A stretch of DNA of 64,000 nt from Onthophagus taurus (taxonomy: Eukaryota; Arthropoda; Insecta; Coleoptera; Scarabaeidae): positions 22,878,001 through 22,942,000 of the forward strand of contig NC_091976.1 of the NCBI RefSeq assembly GCF_036711975.1. Reading direction: 5' to 3'. The position numbers and the translations under genes were made by a program. Below, in pieces: positions 12,724-27,700 of the stretch (position 1 is its first letter; each line of letters opens with the position of its first letter). Below the pieces are notes generated by a model. The model was given only the letters and a program-made list of their open reading frames with translations, made no database searches and was not told the origin of the DNA.

Positions 12724-13362
12724 ATGGAAAGCAGTGAGTACTTTTTATCTTTATCTTTTGCAATAATATTTAATAATAAATATTTGTTTGGAGGATTTTC
12801 AATTTATTTTTATACTTAATCATCTATTAATTTAAATTAAAAAAAAAAAAACATTAAGCATATATTTTTATCTTACCATTTAGAATTGGCAAAATCCTGT
12901 TGTTGCGGCACAAACTGCAAATGCGAAAACTGTTCCTGTAATTGCGGTTCGTCCCCCGATGCGTGTACCTGCGAAAACTGCTGTTGCAAAAAATCGAAAT
13001 GTTGTTGCGGCGATAAATGCACATGCAAAAATTGCACGTGTTCGTGCGGATCAGATTCCGGAAAGTGTTCCTGTTCCGACTGTTGCTGTAAAAAAGAATC
13101 GCGTAAATGTTGTTGCGGCGATAGCTGCAATTGCCAAGACTGTTCCTGCAGCTGCGAATCAACTTCTTGTTCCTGCAAAAGCTGCGGTTGCAAAAAGGAA
13201 TCTTCGAAATGTTGTTGCGGCGATAAATGCGGGTGCGAAGGATGTTCTTGCAAATGCGGCCCAAATTGTTGTTGTACTGAATGTTCTTGCAAAACGGGAA
13301 CTAAGAAGAGTTGCGGAGGAGGATCTTGCGGAACAACCTCAACTTCTTGTTGCAAAAAATAA
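12724..13362 (+). CDS. Metallothionein-like protein with four tandem Cys modules
   Basis: Exon 1 is 12724-12733 (ATG GAA AGC A), followed by a 150 bp intron with GTGAGT donor and TTTAG acceptor; exon 2 is 12884-13362. The protein has 162 residues, about 55 of them Cys (a third), no aromatic residues, and Lys, Ser, Gly and Asp as filler. It is built of four ~34-residue repeats, each opening with CCCG(D/T)xC, continuing CxxCxCxC and closing CxxCCCKK or a variant; the last ends in a Gly/Cys tail and SCCKK. Cys-only soft-ligand clusters mean a thiolate metal-binding protein of the cytosol. Insect metallothioneins are typically around 40-60 residues, so this is several times longer. The ORF on the other strand is a shadow of the repeats. 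Poly(A) signals lie at 13412-13417 and 13447-13452. An alternative is a Cys-rich structural protein, but the MREs favour metallothionein. Confidence 0.88.
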
Positions 13363-13469
13363 TTACCTTTAAGGAAAATAAAAATACTTTATTTAGAAAT
13401 GTTCATTGAAAAATAAATATTATTTTATGTTGTAATACTTAATACCAATAAAGATTATATTATCAAGGT

Positions 13470-15798
13470 TTTAAATGTGTTTCTTGATGTTTTGATATTT
13501 TACACGTCATTATTGCAAGTAAATATAATTTTTTATTTGACGTTAAAAATCTATAATAAAAAAGTAAAAACTTGATTCCTTCATATCATTGGAATTAGAA
13601 GATATTATTGCTACCGTCATGTCTTGATTTATTGAGATTTCATTCTTAAAGGTTCCCCAGTGGTCTAACCTAGAAGCTTGTGCCTAGCTTTTAACAAAGA
13701 CATCGATAACAACACTTCTGGTGAACGCAAAACCAACTTCAAACATGTTTGGTAAACGACCATCATTTTAGCAAACGTAAGATCTGTCTGTTGGCAAACG
13801 CAAACAGTTCAAAACTGAGAAAGCTACTGTTTGCTGATAACTGGAAGGTATTCTCAATTATTATTGATGTCGGAGATTGAACGTAGTTTGTATTCAAGAT
13901 CAATGGTTCTATTTATCATTTAATATGTCTTAATATTGTTTAGACGACCATCAGTTGATATCTAAACCTGACTGTTGTGATCTCCTTGCTATATAGCTGA
14001 TGATATCTCCTTACCCCAAACGTTTTCTTCATTCTTCATGCAACTGCTAGCAAATTCTTTTTTTCAACGTGCGTCTTTAAGCATTTCGTGTTGGTCATCC
14101 TAATTTTTAGATCGATTCCTAATGTTATCATCTGGTTAAATTTTCATAATTACTTCAAAATATAACTAAATAAATGTACGTGATGGAATTCATAATCATT
14201 CATGAGGATCCTTAAAATTAAAAAAAATTAATAATAGATTTAATCAGGCAAGTTCTAAGTTTCCAGGATATGTTCAGATAAGGAAAAATGAAGGTGATGA
14301 CTATAAAGAAGGAAGGTATATAAAACCATCCAGTTACTTCAAGACACTGATTTATTTGCGAATGGAATACTGTATACCAAAACTAATACTGTATACCAAC
14401 TGAAAAAAAAATGATATAATCACGAAAGACATTTTAAAACAAAAAAAATATATATATAAATGATAATAATACAAAAATATACACAACAACTTTAAACTGG
14501 GCGCGCAAAAAAGAATTAAATCGAAGACACGATACACACACACGTACAAAAAAATATAATCACGAATAAATTACGTCCTTCTACACGGGTATAATATTAT
14601 GATACAGTCACTGTTTTGTTCTCGCTATAGTAATAAATACATACGAATACATATTTAACAATTAACAATGGCACTAAAAAAATGAAAAAAAAAACGTGGC
14701 ATAATGAGGTCCCAAACGTTTCAGTTTGAGTACACATAAACCCATTTGTTCCTCAACACTTTTATCTCTTGTTTGGTCTTTCTAAGCGAAATCGTACAAT
14801 GAATGTATTTTTATCTATGTACAAATTACAGGCGATAATAAGTAGTACTTAATCTTAAAAAATATTTAAGGATAATTAATAAAGAGAATATTCTAGAAAA
14901 AAATAAATAAGGATTTTACGGTGCTAATTACAGGAACGTGGAATGCAACGAGGCATATTTTTAATGTTGGCAATCGGTGTATAATCCGTTTATATAAATA
15001 TAATTGGCAACATTCGTTGAAACCAAAAAAAAAGTTTTGAGAAGAATTAATAATTATTTGTTCTATGCGAAGGGGAAAAAGGAGGGAAAACAGAGATCTA
15101 AATTCGCCATTTAAGTATTACTTAATTTAAAACTCCGTAAAAACGTAAAGACGAGTGTTCTTATTTGTAAAATTAAAAATTACTTTTAAAATTAATTTTT
15201 CTTTTTACATTATAACCACTTCTCACGTACGAATTATATCATCTCAACTCTATTTAGAATATTTTTAATACCCATCATCGTTGTCCTTGTGCTTTTTTAC
15301 GATTTGTGCTTTATTGTCACATCCATTTGATTTCTATTTATGAGAGGTGATTCTTTTAACACCCTTCGTACAATAGACACGAGTACAATGTGACTTTTTT
15401 CTTAAGGAGAAGAGGTAAGGTTATAAATAATCAATATATGAGAAGTTTGGCGATTTCATTCTCATAAAAAATTATTAATGTGTTAAAATTTCTTTAGTAA
15501 ACACTCTTTAAACTTAAAATTAATTTAAAGATACTAAAGAAATTTTTGAATTGAAATCAAAAGGATTTTTACAAAAAAGGATCCCATAAAATTGGTCCCA
15601 ATTTTCCCTTTTATATTTAAACCACCACCAAACCCATCATATACAAATTAAAACCATTAATTAATATTTTTTTATAATATCGAGATCTTTAAATAATCCT
15701 CTTCTCCGCCCTCAATTCTCAAAATATAACCTATAAGTCGTTTTGGTTCCTCTCAACCTAAAAATTAATAAAACTAACTAAAAATATATTAAATTAAA
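13470..15798. other. Gap between metallothionein and egghead; probably holds egghead 3' UTR
   Basis: No supportable ORF. It is AT-rich with A and T runs (14380-14560) and short direct repeats such as 'atactgtatacca' near 14365-14400. Part next to 15798 should be the 3' UTR of the minus-strand egghead gene, whose poly(A) site I could not fix. Confidence 0.45.
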
Positions 15799-18700
15799 CT
15801 AAACGGTTACAGCGGGTCGAACATTTTTGTTTACAACATAAAATTTGTGCTTCTTCCCAATGACTCCCCAAATAACCGCAACATTCTCAATAATAACATT
15901 AAACGGCATTGTGAGTAACGCCCCACCGATGCACAAAAGAAACCTCAACAAACCGAACCGATAAATAGTGAATGATTTGACTACACCAAAAACGTACATA
16001 TAAATATTAACGGCGGCTATAAAGGCGCATAGAATGTCTATAAACGGGGGACACGGAATCGGACACAAAGCTGCCAAAACGACGTTGGACGCTGAAAGAG
16101 GTAGAGTGACCCAAGAGTAACACGAGATGGCCAGTAAGACTTTTTTCTTGAAGGGCAACGCTTTCGAATGGACGACCAACAATATTCCTTGAAGCCAACG
16201 TTTTCGTTGCTGGACAAAATCCCAAAGTGTAAAAGGACTTTTTTCCCACATTTCGCCTTCGATAAAGTTGAAACTGTAACCTTCATCGAGCGCTCGCATT
16301 GCGAAGAAACAGTCTTCCGCGACGGAACCATCCAAACCGTTGTCGAAGGATACTTTCTTTTCAGCTCCCAACTAAAAATTAAAAAACAAAGAATTAATAA
16401 AAACATCATAACTAATCAATATAAAACTTAAGGAAAAGAATCGTAATAAATTTTAGCATAAGAAGTGCAGAGAATGTAAAGTGTCTTATATATATATAAG
16501 ACACTCTTGTAGTGTATTTAACTTTATAGTAAAAGCAAATTTTGTGTGAACCTTTTAAAGACTTTGTAAATGAGGAAATTGAACAATAAGGAGCAGTATT
16601 CACTGTTGTTCAGCTGAACAAATCAGGAATGAAGAACGACGAAATGGTTCAAGAGTTCTGCAGTTCAGAACAGTTCAGAACCTTTCTCCGCATGCATTTA
16701 ATATGTATGCGCAGAAAGATTTAGAACTGTTCGGAACTACAGAACTCTTGAACCAAAACAAGCCTAAATTGTCTACGATGTTTAACACCAAACGTTATAA
16801 GGAGACTGCAAGGACTGCGCAGCACCTTCGGGGAGGTCGTCCAATCACCGCCACGACTTCAAAGAATGTGCAAAAGATCGTCAGAAGAAAGCTAAACAAT
16901 ACAATGAAGCTAAGGAGATCGCTAGTGGTCGATTATCAAAACTTCTCTTCACTAATCAGAAGATTTTTATGATCGAGCCTATCCGAAATCATCAAAACCA
17001 AAGTCAACTACACAAGCTGTGCCAGCAGAAGACTGCTGCTGCAAAAATCATGATGGTTTGGGCTGGCATTTGCACCACCGGAAAAAAGGCCGTTGATTTT
17101 CATTGATCGAAACGTCAAGATCAACTGCAAGTTTTACGAGACGTTCTGGAGAAGTGGGTTGATTTGCGTTGCGATGGGTTGGGTTGAGTTGGGAAAGAAG
17201 AATTGCATATACGGAGGAAGAAGGAGCAGATGTAGAGGACATTATAGCGGAGTGGATAAGTAGGTGGAAGGAAAACACCGGAAAGGCAGGATGGTTAAAA
17301 AAAATCTTGCCCGACATAGTATCACGGTTTACACGTAAATGGGGAGAAGTTAATTACTACATGACGCAATTAATTTTTGAGCGGCCATGGCTGTTTCAAG
17401 GTACACCTGTATAAACATAAAAGGGCCGACAGCGAAACATGCGTGTACTGCGGACAACTGGACGATGTGGAACATACGTTCTACCACTGTGAGAGATGGG
17501 AAGAAAAGAGAATGGAGTTAAACATAGGACAGGGAAGAGTGATGTCACCGGAAAGTTGCGTTGGAATTATGCTTGAGAGTAAGAAGAATTCCAATATGGT
17601 CCCGAAATACGTAAAACAAGTGATAGAGACGAAAGAGAGAGAGGAAATACGAGAACTGTAGGAACCAGGAAAGACGGAAAGGGGTGCTTTCTGCACCCCT
17701 TATCGAGTGCGTTATTTTTCTAAATGAAATATATAAAAAGTTAGCGGCTGTTTTCTTATTTTTTCGGTACTCCTGACACTGAGCTGCAGTAGACCCCGCG
17801 GAAGAGTAAGAAAGTGAAATGCAGCAGGGTCTGAGAGGAAGAGGGGCGTAGCGCCCCCACCCGGGTGCGTAGCTTTCAAGGAATCCTATAACAGTAAACG
17901 GTTTGTTGTATGAGTCGTCCATGCCAGAAGAAGGAGTAAAACGAGGCATAGTGCCCTAAATCGGTTATGGCAAACAGTACAGGGTGTTGAAGAAAGAATC
18001 TGAAGTGTTTGGTGAGGTGGGAGATGGTGGAATGTCAGACGACTGGGGGGACGGAGCATAGAGGTGCGGAAAAAGATGAAGAAGATTTGGTGTGTATGAG
18101 GGAGAAGATGATACAGCGTAGCAGGCCGAAGTTTGAAACGCGCATGCGTATTTCCGGCCCATCTGCAGAGATCTACAGGAGGTTTTTTAGAGGGTGCGAG
18201 CCCCTCACTCTGGCGTTGAGCCAGGTCGGCTGTTAGAGCTTTTTCCTCCTACATAATGGAAAAAAAAGGGAGAAGCCAAGAAGCCGTCATATTCGGTACA
18301 ATGATTTTACATCAAATTTAAAAAACACAGATGATGAAGCGTTAGATTACTGCAAACGAAACTATTGATACAGGAAATAAGGAAAGAAGCTTGACAGACA
18401 ATGGGCAAAATGAAGAAAGAAATTTATTCCTAATCAATAAAATAATATTAATACAAATCAGAATTTTTGAAATGTACCATTAATTTCCATTAAATCTACA
18501 TTGACCACTTTAGATTACAAATATTGATTAGCGAATTTGCTAAAGTTCAAGTGTCGTTTTTGTAGTTGATACTGATGGTTAATTTAAGCAAATTTAATTC
18601 AAATACTTTGAGATCAATAGCGACAGAGTTTCTTGTGATATGCATACTTGTGATAGCAAAATAATACCAAACAATTATTCCAATTTTACGTCTAAAATCA

Positions 18701-21700
18701 TAAAAACGTTCTTGTATAAAATAAAGATATTCAAGACTTGCGATAAGTTGAGTTGTTATTGGAAAGATTTGAATCAACAGAAATTTTAATAAGTGCACAA
18801 TGTTCATCAAATTTGTAGTTTATTGTTGTATCGGAAGATAAATATCCACAATAATTTTCGCTTCATTATCCAAATTTGAATATTGCAAATATAAACATAT
18901 GTTGACATGTAAACTAAACATTTCATCTAAAAGAAAACCTTGAGGAAACAGTTATTACGTATACACAAACAATAAAAATAAATTATAAAAATTTTTTTCC
19001 GATGAAGCGCGCTCAAAAAACCTAAACAACAATGACTAAGTAATGTATTTTGAAGTCCAATAGTCATAAAATATCACAACTGAGTGTTAATTGTCTCTGC
19101 ATCAACGATCAAACATATCTATATATACACGTCTTCTAATTTTAGTAACACTTTAGTGGAAATCGATTGACGTTTTGAAATGAAAGAAATGGAATTTTTA
19201 ATAATAAAAAGGAATCGTGGGCGACATTTGGAAACTTGATATTGATTTATGTGGCGTGCAAAACGCGCGTCTCTTTCTCTGTGTGTAACACGAGATAGCG
19301 TGTTCCCAACGAACCCCTGAACGATTGAAATTTTGATAACGGAAAAACCAGCTGCTCACGCATATGGCGTTATGGAAAAACATATTATTGCTTTTCATAT
19401 AAATTAATGGATTCAATTAAAGTTGTTATTAGAAGTTGTTATTTTGAAACGATTACCTAGGGAATGTTCAACAAAAAACGATAACTACTATTTTATGTTT
19501 GCTTTTCCTTTTATTTATTTTTTTTTCTTTTGGCGCCAGTCGTTATTCATTGGGAAAGGTCACATTTCTTTACCATCTCTTATCGTCTGGAGACGACGTT
19601 TCCGGTCAAATGATAAGCAAAAATAACAAGTTATTTATGTACTGCCTACTGCTCTACTGTGTCATGCAGATTTTATGATTCATATTTTAAAATCCGCTTC
19701 CTCCATTCTTTCAATAAATGTCATATTTTAACTTCATGGGTTAAATATTTCTATTATACCATAAATTTAAATAATTTTTTTTTATCTCAAAATTAACATC
19801 ACAAATTGTTTTGCATATGAAATTAATACGAAACTGGGTTATGTTAATAACCCTGCTTGGTTACAGAATAAAATATGCTAAACCAATACGTAGTGAACAA
19901 AGTTAATAAAAAAAAATAGAAACTTTGAACTAGTTCGAAGTTGCTATAGGTGTTAAAAGTTTCTCTAAAACCTCTATCACCAACTAAAAATGTGGAAAAC
20001 TGCAACGCATACGATGTATATCACTATAATGTGCGGGATCACCTTAAATTTGCTGCGAAACTTTTGTACTTTAGCATTGTGACTGGGTGTTGATTTTGTT
20101 GATGTTAGGTTTTACAATAACCTGCCTACATTTATATTGCAACTAACAAGGTTTGAAACAAAAAGGTTTCCGCTTTAAGTTATGAAACATATTGGACACT
20201 TAATGCAGACTTCAAAAGCTTAATGCAACCTTAACAAGGACTACATAGAGATTTTATACAATCTTGAACGTGTTTTGATGAACTCCTACATCCTGCTTGA
20301 TGCAAACTTGATGCAGACACAATGTGAACATTATATCATGCTCAAGACTTGATGCAAGCATCATACAGACTTAAAAGTATTGAAACATAATGAAAATTTG
20401 ACTCAGACTTCAAGACTTGATGCAATGAAATTTTGAAGTAGTCTTGATGTAGATCCGCTAGAGATAAAGACTTGACTTTGTACGAAGTTGATTTGATAAA
20501 AACAACCTGAAGAGATGATGTAGACCTTATACAAAGATGTGTCTATTCAACCTTGATGTAGATATTATGGAGATATAAAGTAGACATGATCCATTTGCCC
20601 TCCCAGGTACAGTGTTTCCATGCCGAAGAGATTTTATAGAGTCTGAATACTGACTTTATGGAAACTTGATATGACAGATGAGACATGATTGAAACGTAGT
20701 GATAGAAGATGCAGTGAACGATTGAGATATAAAGCAAATTTGATGCAGACTTAACTTACCAGACACATAGTAAAGGCTTGATGTCGAGATAAGAGACAAG
20801 ACTTTATACGGAATTGCTCCCATGCAGACTTGATGCAAGACCGATTTTGAGAAAGTTCAGAGTAGACTTGATAGATGTGTTAAGTCTCCAATTAGGAAGC
20901 ATAATGGTGATTTCATCAGATTTCAATGTCATAAATAGATTTTATAGTATAATATATAATTATTATAATATTATATAATTATAGTATAGACAGATCTTAT
21001 GCATTATTTTGGAAAAGTATTGATGCGCTAGATGCAGTAATTAATACAGACCCAATAAAGGCATGATGCAGTTTTGAAAACTGTCATCTGCACTAATTAG
21101 AATGTTAAAACATGGCGAAGACTTGATATAGCGACGTCGTAGATTTTATACGAAGTTATCTTGAAGCAAACTTAATTGAGACTTAACTTAAGATATGATT
21201 TTATGCTGCATAAATAACACAAGAGATATAAGGTATCTTTGCAATAAGTGATATTAAGAATAGTTTGGCACTTCTAACATTTTGAAATAGTACTTTCTTT
21301 CATCAGTACAATTTAGACAAGATCTATAGAGTTAAGTCCATTGCTTCCTTAATCCGTAATTTGAAAGAAGTCTTGAGCGAAGGATTGATTTAATCTTTCT
21401 GATCCAAATGCCAGCGATTCTGTATTAGATGGAGTTTATTTCTATGCACAACTGAAATGATAATGTTATGAGAGAATGTAAATCATCATTAAAACATAGT
21501 AACCAATGGTTCTCAATGACGGCAAAATATCCGGCAAATGTTGTTCTATGGTATAGATTGTATACAGAGAAAGGCTAAAAGTGCACTAAGCTTGCTAGAA
21601 GCTCTGAAAGTCAAGGGTTGGGTAATTTAGAACTAATGCAGAAAACTTGATCTCTAACCAGCCCAGCAAAATCAGCAATTCCATCCAGATCTCCTCACCT

Positions 21701-24700
21701 AGTTTTCATTTAAAGCCACAATAGATTCAACAGTTTGCTTAGCAGTAATTTACAATTTTATTCCAGTTTTGATATTCATGTATTAAGATTTTTGTTATTT
21801 CTGTTACTATGGGAGCTTCGCTTGTCTATAATAGAACATAATTGGGCGTCCAGGATCAAAAGAGAAATTTGATATATTCCCCTGCTTCCGTAATATCTTT
21901 CTGTTTATCTTCAGCTAACTCATGGATTAACAAACATTTTCTCCTTGAATAGGTTTTCAAATTATTAATCTATTCTTCGAGAAAGCTGAATAACGATCAA
22001 GCGTCATTAAACATTTTAGCAAATTCCTTAAATACACACAACTCTCCAACAAAATCTTGATACTTAGAATACTTAGAAAAGTGCTCATGATGATTTCTAT
22101 TGTAATTCAAAACAGATTCCGTTTACAATAGCCTTTAATAACAATTCTCAAAACTATAACGAAACAATTCTGAAGAAAAGATTAAAATGTGTTGATACCA
22201 GGTATTATTACACAAGACAGTGACAAAAACAACTACAAAATAATGTATTTTGCTACCGTTCAAATTTACATCAAATATATTAATATTTGGATTTTCCTTT
22301 AAAGACTCTTATGAAACGTCTTCTAAGAAGCACACACGTGTAATCCTAAGCATAAAACGATTAAAAAACAAGTATAACACGCACACGTATTTCATATACG
22401 GATTCATCCCTGAGTATATAAATAACATCGACGCCCGTCTATTTTCTACATTATCGTGTTCAAAATATGGTTTATGTAAAATTTATGAAAAATGTTTTTC
22501 ATTCTCTATAATTCTATTGATTGCAGTTATAAACTCCATTTGGCTTGTATTTCCGGTTTATAATCGCAATATGAATAGACTTCCTGTATTTAAACCTCAT
22601 TTAGAACATCAATACCATGCATTTTTAATCGTTGCTTTGGCTATTTTTAATTCCTTTTTTAATTTGGATTGCTTAAGATTGGCACATTAAAGAAAATCAT
22701 TTTAATAGATCTTATACACTTGTTATACTAATAAATAAAGACACGTTAGTAACTCGAGTGAGAATGACTTTGACCTCGGTCCAACACGCGTATTTTTAAC
22801 TGATATTACATAATTTACGAGCTAAATTCGATACCGCCCTAGTTTTTATTTCAAATTATTATCATAACTACAAATATTTTTGCGTTTTATCGTTTTTTTT
22901 TTTTATTTTACCGATCTTTTTATGTTATCTAAAAAATTTTTATTTGTACCCAAAACATAGAGGTCGGTCATCAATCTGATCATTCTTCACGATTATATTC
23001 GATGTTCACTAATACAATAAATTGCCTTCAAGTGGAGCGCGCATTGGAGTCACGATCAATTCGACAAAATAGCGATTATCGATGGGAAATGTCGTCGTCG
23101 TGGCGCGATGTTGGCCTTAGATTTCACGTTTAATAAATCCTTATTTTTTTTAACGTTTAATTGTTATTTTAAAACTGTTCTATCCTTGAAACATGAACCT
23201 ATTAACTCTAGGAAATCGCAGGTGGTGTCTCAATGCAAGCGGAAAATAACTATTTCGTATGTAATCAAAACTAAGACTATCCAGACATCTAACGTGTTGT
23301 TTAGAGGTCGTCAACTAACCTTGAATAACATATCACAGGAACTTTATTTATTAGTTCGATGTGTGGGGTTTCCACTTATTTGTTATTACCGTTTGTTATT
23401 CATTGACACATAAATAAATGACTTAGCTTTGCTTTAATTACATTTTCTTTGTAACGTCAGGAATTTCTTTTTAATTAGAGATAGGAAAGATTTAGCGTAA
23501 CATAAAACTTTAAGTATAGAATGTGTTTATGTATGCACTTTATGTTTTCGCTCTAAAATGTTTCGGTAAATTTTCATTCGACGTTTTACAAAACGATTTT
23601 ACTCCGTTTTACAGCATTGCAACTGAAATTATTTTCACGGCTATTGTTAGAAAGGTCAAATCGGTTAGTTTTTTTTGTATTGTCTCTAAAAAAATAACAA
23701 TACATTTTTAAAATTCTTCTTCAACATCAGATAAGATGATATATAACACGATTGTTTACTCTCTGCAAAAAAAAATAAAAAATTAATTACAATAATAAAG
23801 ATCGACACAAGAACAATAAACAATTCTATTTTTTACTATTTAAAATTATAATTACTTTAAAGCAAATGCGGACAAGTTAACCATTGTGGATTACAAAACT
23901 GGATATGATGAAATGCTCTTTATATATTAATTATTGAGAATTTCCATTATTGAGAACTGTATAAGATCACCTACTTCTTTTTTATTATAAGTCATAAACT
24001 TAATTTTAGAATATAAGTAATCAGAGTACCAGAACTGGAACCTTAAAAGTTGACGATGATGTGAAAGACTCATTTATGGTTACCGAAAGGCTGGGAAGAA
24101 TGAGCTAAAAAAAATATATGAAAAGAAGATGCACCACTAAATACTATACCGACCACCTCCTAAGCAGCTAAAATAATGAGAAAGAAGCTTTGCAAGAAAT
24201 TGTGAGTTGAAACACTTTGGCTTTAAGATAATATTAGAAAAAAAAATACGCTTGACAGTTTTAATGATCCACCAAACCAACGAAGCAGCAACGAGTTTCT
24301 ACCTATACCAACACCACGACCCCAAAAGACAACTCCACATCTTAGCAAGAAATGAACATATGCATAATAGGCATTTAATGCTGCTTCAATGCCAGCTGAT
24401 CTGGAAATAATCCGAATGGCATATTAGAAATGAGTGATCTTGCCAGCAAGGAAATCAATATGATTGGTCCAAGACAGTGCAAGATCCATTTTCGAACCCA
24501 GAAACGAAATCTCTTCAACGCTGGCAATCTCAGTATCCCAATACCTCGCCATGATCTGGTCAGAGCATAAATGATAGCTAACAATTTTCGTTTTTTTTGT
24601 ACTTAATTTTATGTTGTGCGCTTCAAACCAATCCGCAAGTTTATTCAGATCCACAGTAAGTGATTTCTGGATTTCATAATCAGTGCTACACCTCGCCACG

Positions 24701-27700
24701 GTCGTTGTGTCATCCGCAAACATTATCGTAATGTTGTTCGTTACACGTGGTAAGTCATTCACATACAGCAGGAACAATGGAGGACCCAATATGGAACCCT
24801 GAGGTACTCTCAGCTTGACTTCCCTCCAAGCTAATCTTATTTCTGTTGCTTATGGGCAACTACACATTGTAACCTCCCTGATAGATAGGATTTCATCCAT
24901 GACAAGCTAACACCTCTAAAGCCAAGTCTGTAACTTGGTCAAAAGGATTGAATGATGTACACTATCAAAGGCTTTTGTAAGATCCATTAACAATGCTGTT
25001 GTGGCCTGTTTTCCATTTACTCCCAAGATAATATTTTCAAACAGTTGAAACATCGCAAGTTCGGTAGATCTTCCCTTCCGAAAACCAATTTGATTCTCGT
25101 GCAATATATGTTTAAATAATTTATAATTCTTTTGTGTACAAGCTATTGGACGATACTTATCATAGCAAAACGTGTCTCCTTTTTATAGACTGGAATTATT
25201 ACTGTCTTTTTCAACTAATCCGGAAAACGGCCGTCAGTGAAGAATGTGTTTATTAAATGTATTAGCGGTTTAACCAAGTACCTTGCAGAATGCTTTAGCA
25301 CGCTCGTAGGTATTTCATCTTCACCCGTTGCCGTTGTGTTATTTAAATTATTTATTATTTGTAGGACTTCAATTTCGTCCGTTAAGTATAATGAGAAAGT
25401 GTGGCCCACTGACGGTTGATAGTGAATATTTAGGTGATGACCAACATTGTTATCAACATTTTGACAAATCTTTATAAAATAGTCATTTATTTCCGTCAGG
25501 AATTATATTCAGGATTTATTATTCCAAATTGTGTTCTCTTGCTCTATTTGTGTACGATTATTAAATAACTATGATTAATTAAGTAGTCTGTTTTTGAATC
25601 ATCCGAACTCGGAATAAAAAACGGTTCACTCGAACTCCACTTTGATGAAAAGGTGATTGCCTTCCTGCCAATGCACACATTGAGAGAGAACCATCCTTGG
25701 AATATAAATATTTAGGTGCTGCAATGATTCTTATCCTAGGACCAGCTGTGCTTAGTTGCAACAACAATGTTTTGCTAAAAAATAATAATACAAAGCTGAA
25801 TCAAATTCATGAATGAGTACCAAAAATGTTAGAGGGTATGCTTGAATTTTTGAAGCTATTTGCAAAATTTTCCTAAATACTGATTTATAGATTAAGAATT
25901 TATTTTTTTCTGACTAATACTTATTCTTTGAAATTCCACTTCAATATTTGAGAGGAGAACGTGATGTAAGTATGACTGTAAATCTAAACATTTTGAAGGA
26001 GGACTTATGATAAGAATTCTATCAATATCATCATTCCAATCGTTAAATTAATTGTCGCAAGGAAAGATAATAAAAATATAAGTCATCCATTCTTATTGAT
26101 TCAATTTTAAACATTTTGTAACGATTTCATTTCAAATCCGTTCATACAAATCTCGTTTTAAGAGAACAGAGAAGTATTTTGTTGTCTAACTGCGTTGTTG
26201 TTTGCCAAATAGAATCTTTTCTCGGCAATCTTTTTATTTACATCCATTTACATCCAGCTTTGAAAACAAGGTCACAGTTATGTTACTGTAGCATTATTCG
26301 CTTGGGGTTTAAGAAAATTCGATCAGTTTGCGGTTCGTATCTTGGGCGGTAACGCGGTCATAAAACGTTATATGGAATGGTCTAGTAAAAAATGGGTCTA
26401 CGAGCAGGAATTCCGCAGTAATTTAATACACGAGGCTCTGTGGACCGTTGATAATAACTGGACCCTGAAGAATCGAAACCGAAATAGAACCGGGTTCGTT
26501 CGACCGAAGCGTCATTGCATCAAAACCTCGACTTTTTTGGATGATTAAACATTTTGTTGCGCATCACACAACTTCATTCAATAATTTTATTCTGTATCAA
26601 TCAATAAATATTAAAACAAAATTTATAACGTTTATATTTATGTGTACCGGAAACGTCACATCTAATAAAGGCTTGTTTAAATCGTTTAATCGCAACGTTG
26701 TCACCTGGCAATTTTTTCTGCGTAATTTCCATGACGTTCGAGAGACAACGCTAATCACCCGTCGTGCAATTACAATCGTTTTTTAAAACTGCCCTTCTCA
26801 TTGATAAAGCCATAGAACCACTCGACTCTGACTGACTCACATCGGCTGGTAAATATTTAATCAAAATCCATTATATTTTTCAAGGCTATCAACTCGTTGA
26901 TGCGACAAGCATTATGTAACAAAACCGAAAACAAATAATTAATTTAATAAGGTGCTTTTTCATTTACTTTGAGAAGAAGTTTGTAAACTTTTCCATTTCT
27001 AATAAACTTAATCATAAAAACCTCAGCATTTATCTCCAAAACAAACCACATTTTCCACACAAAAACCACATAGGTATAAGCCTAAAAATAATTACGTCGC
27101 AAAAACTTATTAACAATATTTACTTTATTTCGGGTACGTTTTGACAATCTGCAGTGCTGTTTTGGAATTCTTAATATCAACTATAAATTATTAAAATTGA
27201 AAGAAATCAAAGGAGATTTCTAAAATATCTTGGCTTCAAAGCCAATAGTGTTTACATTGATTACAAATACACATACACACCTCTTTCAAATTCTTAAATT
27301 TCAGTCAACACCACTCCTGCAGTGATGCCTTAACGTATAGAATTATTAATAGCAACTTTGATCATGTAGTATTGCTTGAAATTATTAATATACGAGCTCC
27401 TTTCCAATTTATTCGATTATTTGTTCGACTATGTTGAAAACTGTGCAAACAAAAATAGGGAAAAGAAAATTTTACATGATATTAAACGACTCCAAAGATC
27501 TACGTTTCAACCGTTGCATGTATGAAGTAAAATTTCAATACCTTCTTTGATAACAAAAAAAAAATTTAGGAATAAATGTATTCGTTGTCGAAATGCTTCT
27601 AAAATTCCCAGAATGATGTGAATTCAAAATGCACACGCCTTAAAAGCCTAACAAGTATATAACCAATTTTTTTTCTATTCGACGCAATAATGAACGGATG

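Noticed and set aside
12873-13355. 160- and 136-codon frames on the minus strand over the metallothionein
   Set aside because: Gln/Pro- and Arg/Asn-rich readings are the complementary shadow of the Cys-codon repeats; the plus strand has promoter, splice sites and family resemblance.
16646-16660. GGTTCAAGAGTTC looks like a tRNA B box
   Set aside because: No A box, acceptor stem or anticodon arm at the right distance, and the motif is the terminal inverted repeat of a MITE present in two copies.
22250-22690. 146-codon open frame in the egghead intron
   Set aside because: It begins at TTG, not ATG, has no motif I recognise, and its composition (Phe, Ile, Asn, Tyr rich) is what AT-rich non-coding DNA gives. 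No splice partner.
26342-26786. Two adjacent frames in the egghead intron
   Set aside because: No domain, signal peptide or matching splice sites; codons look random. Not listed as genes.
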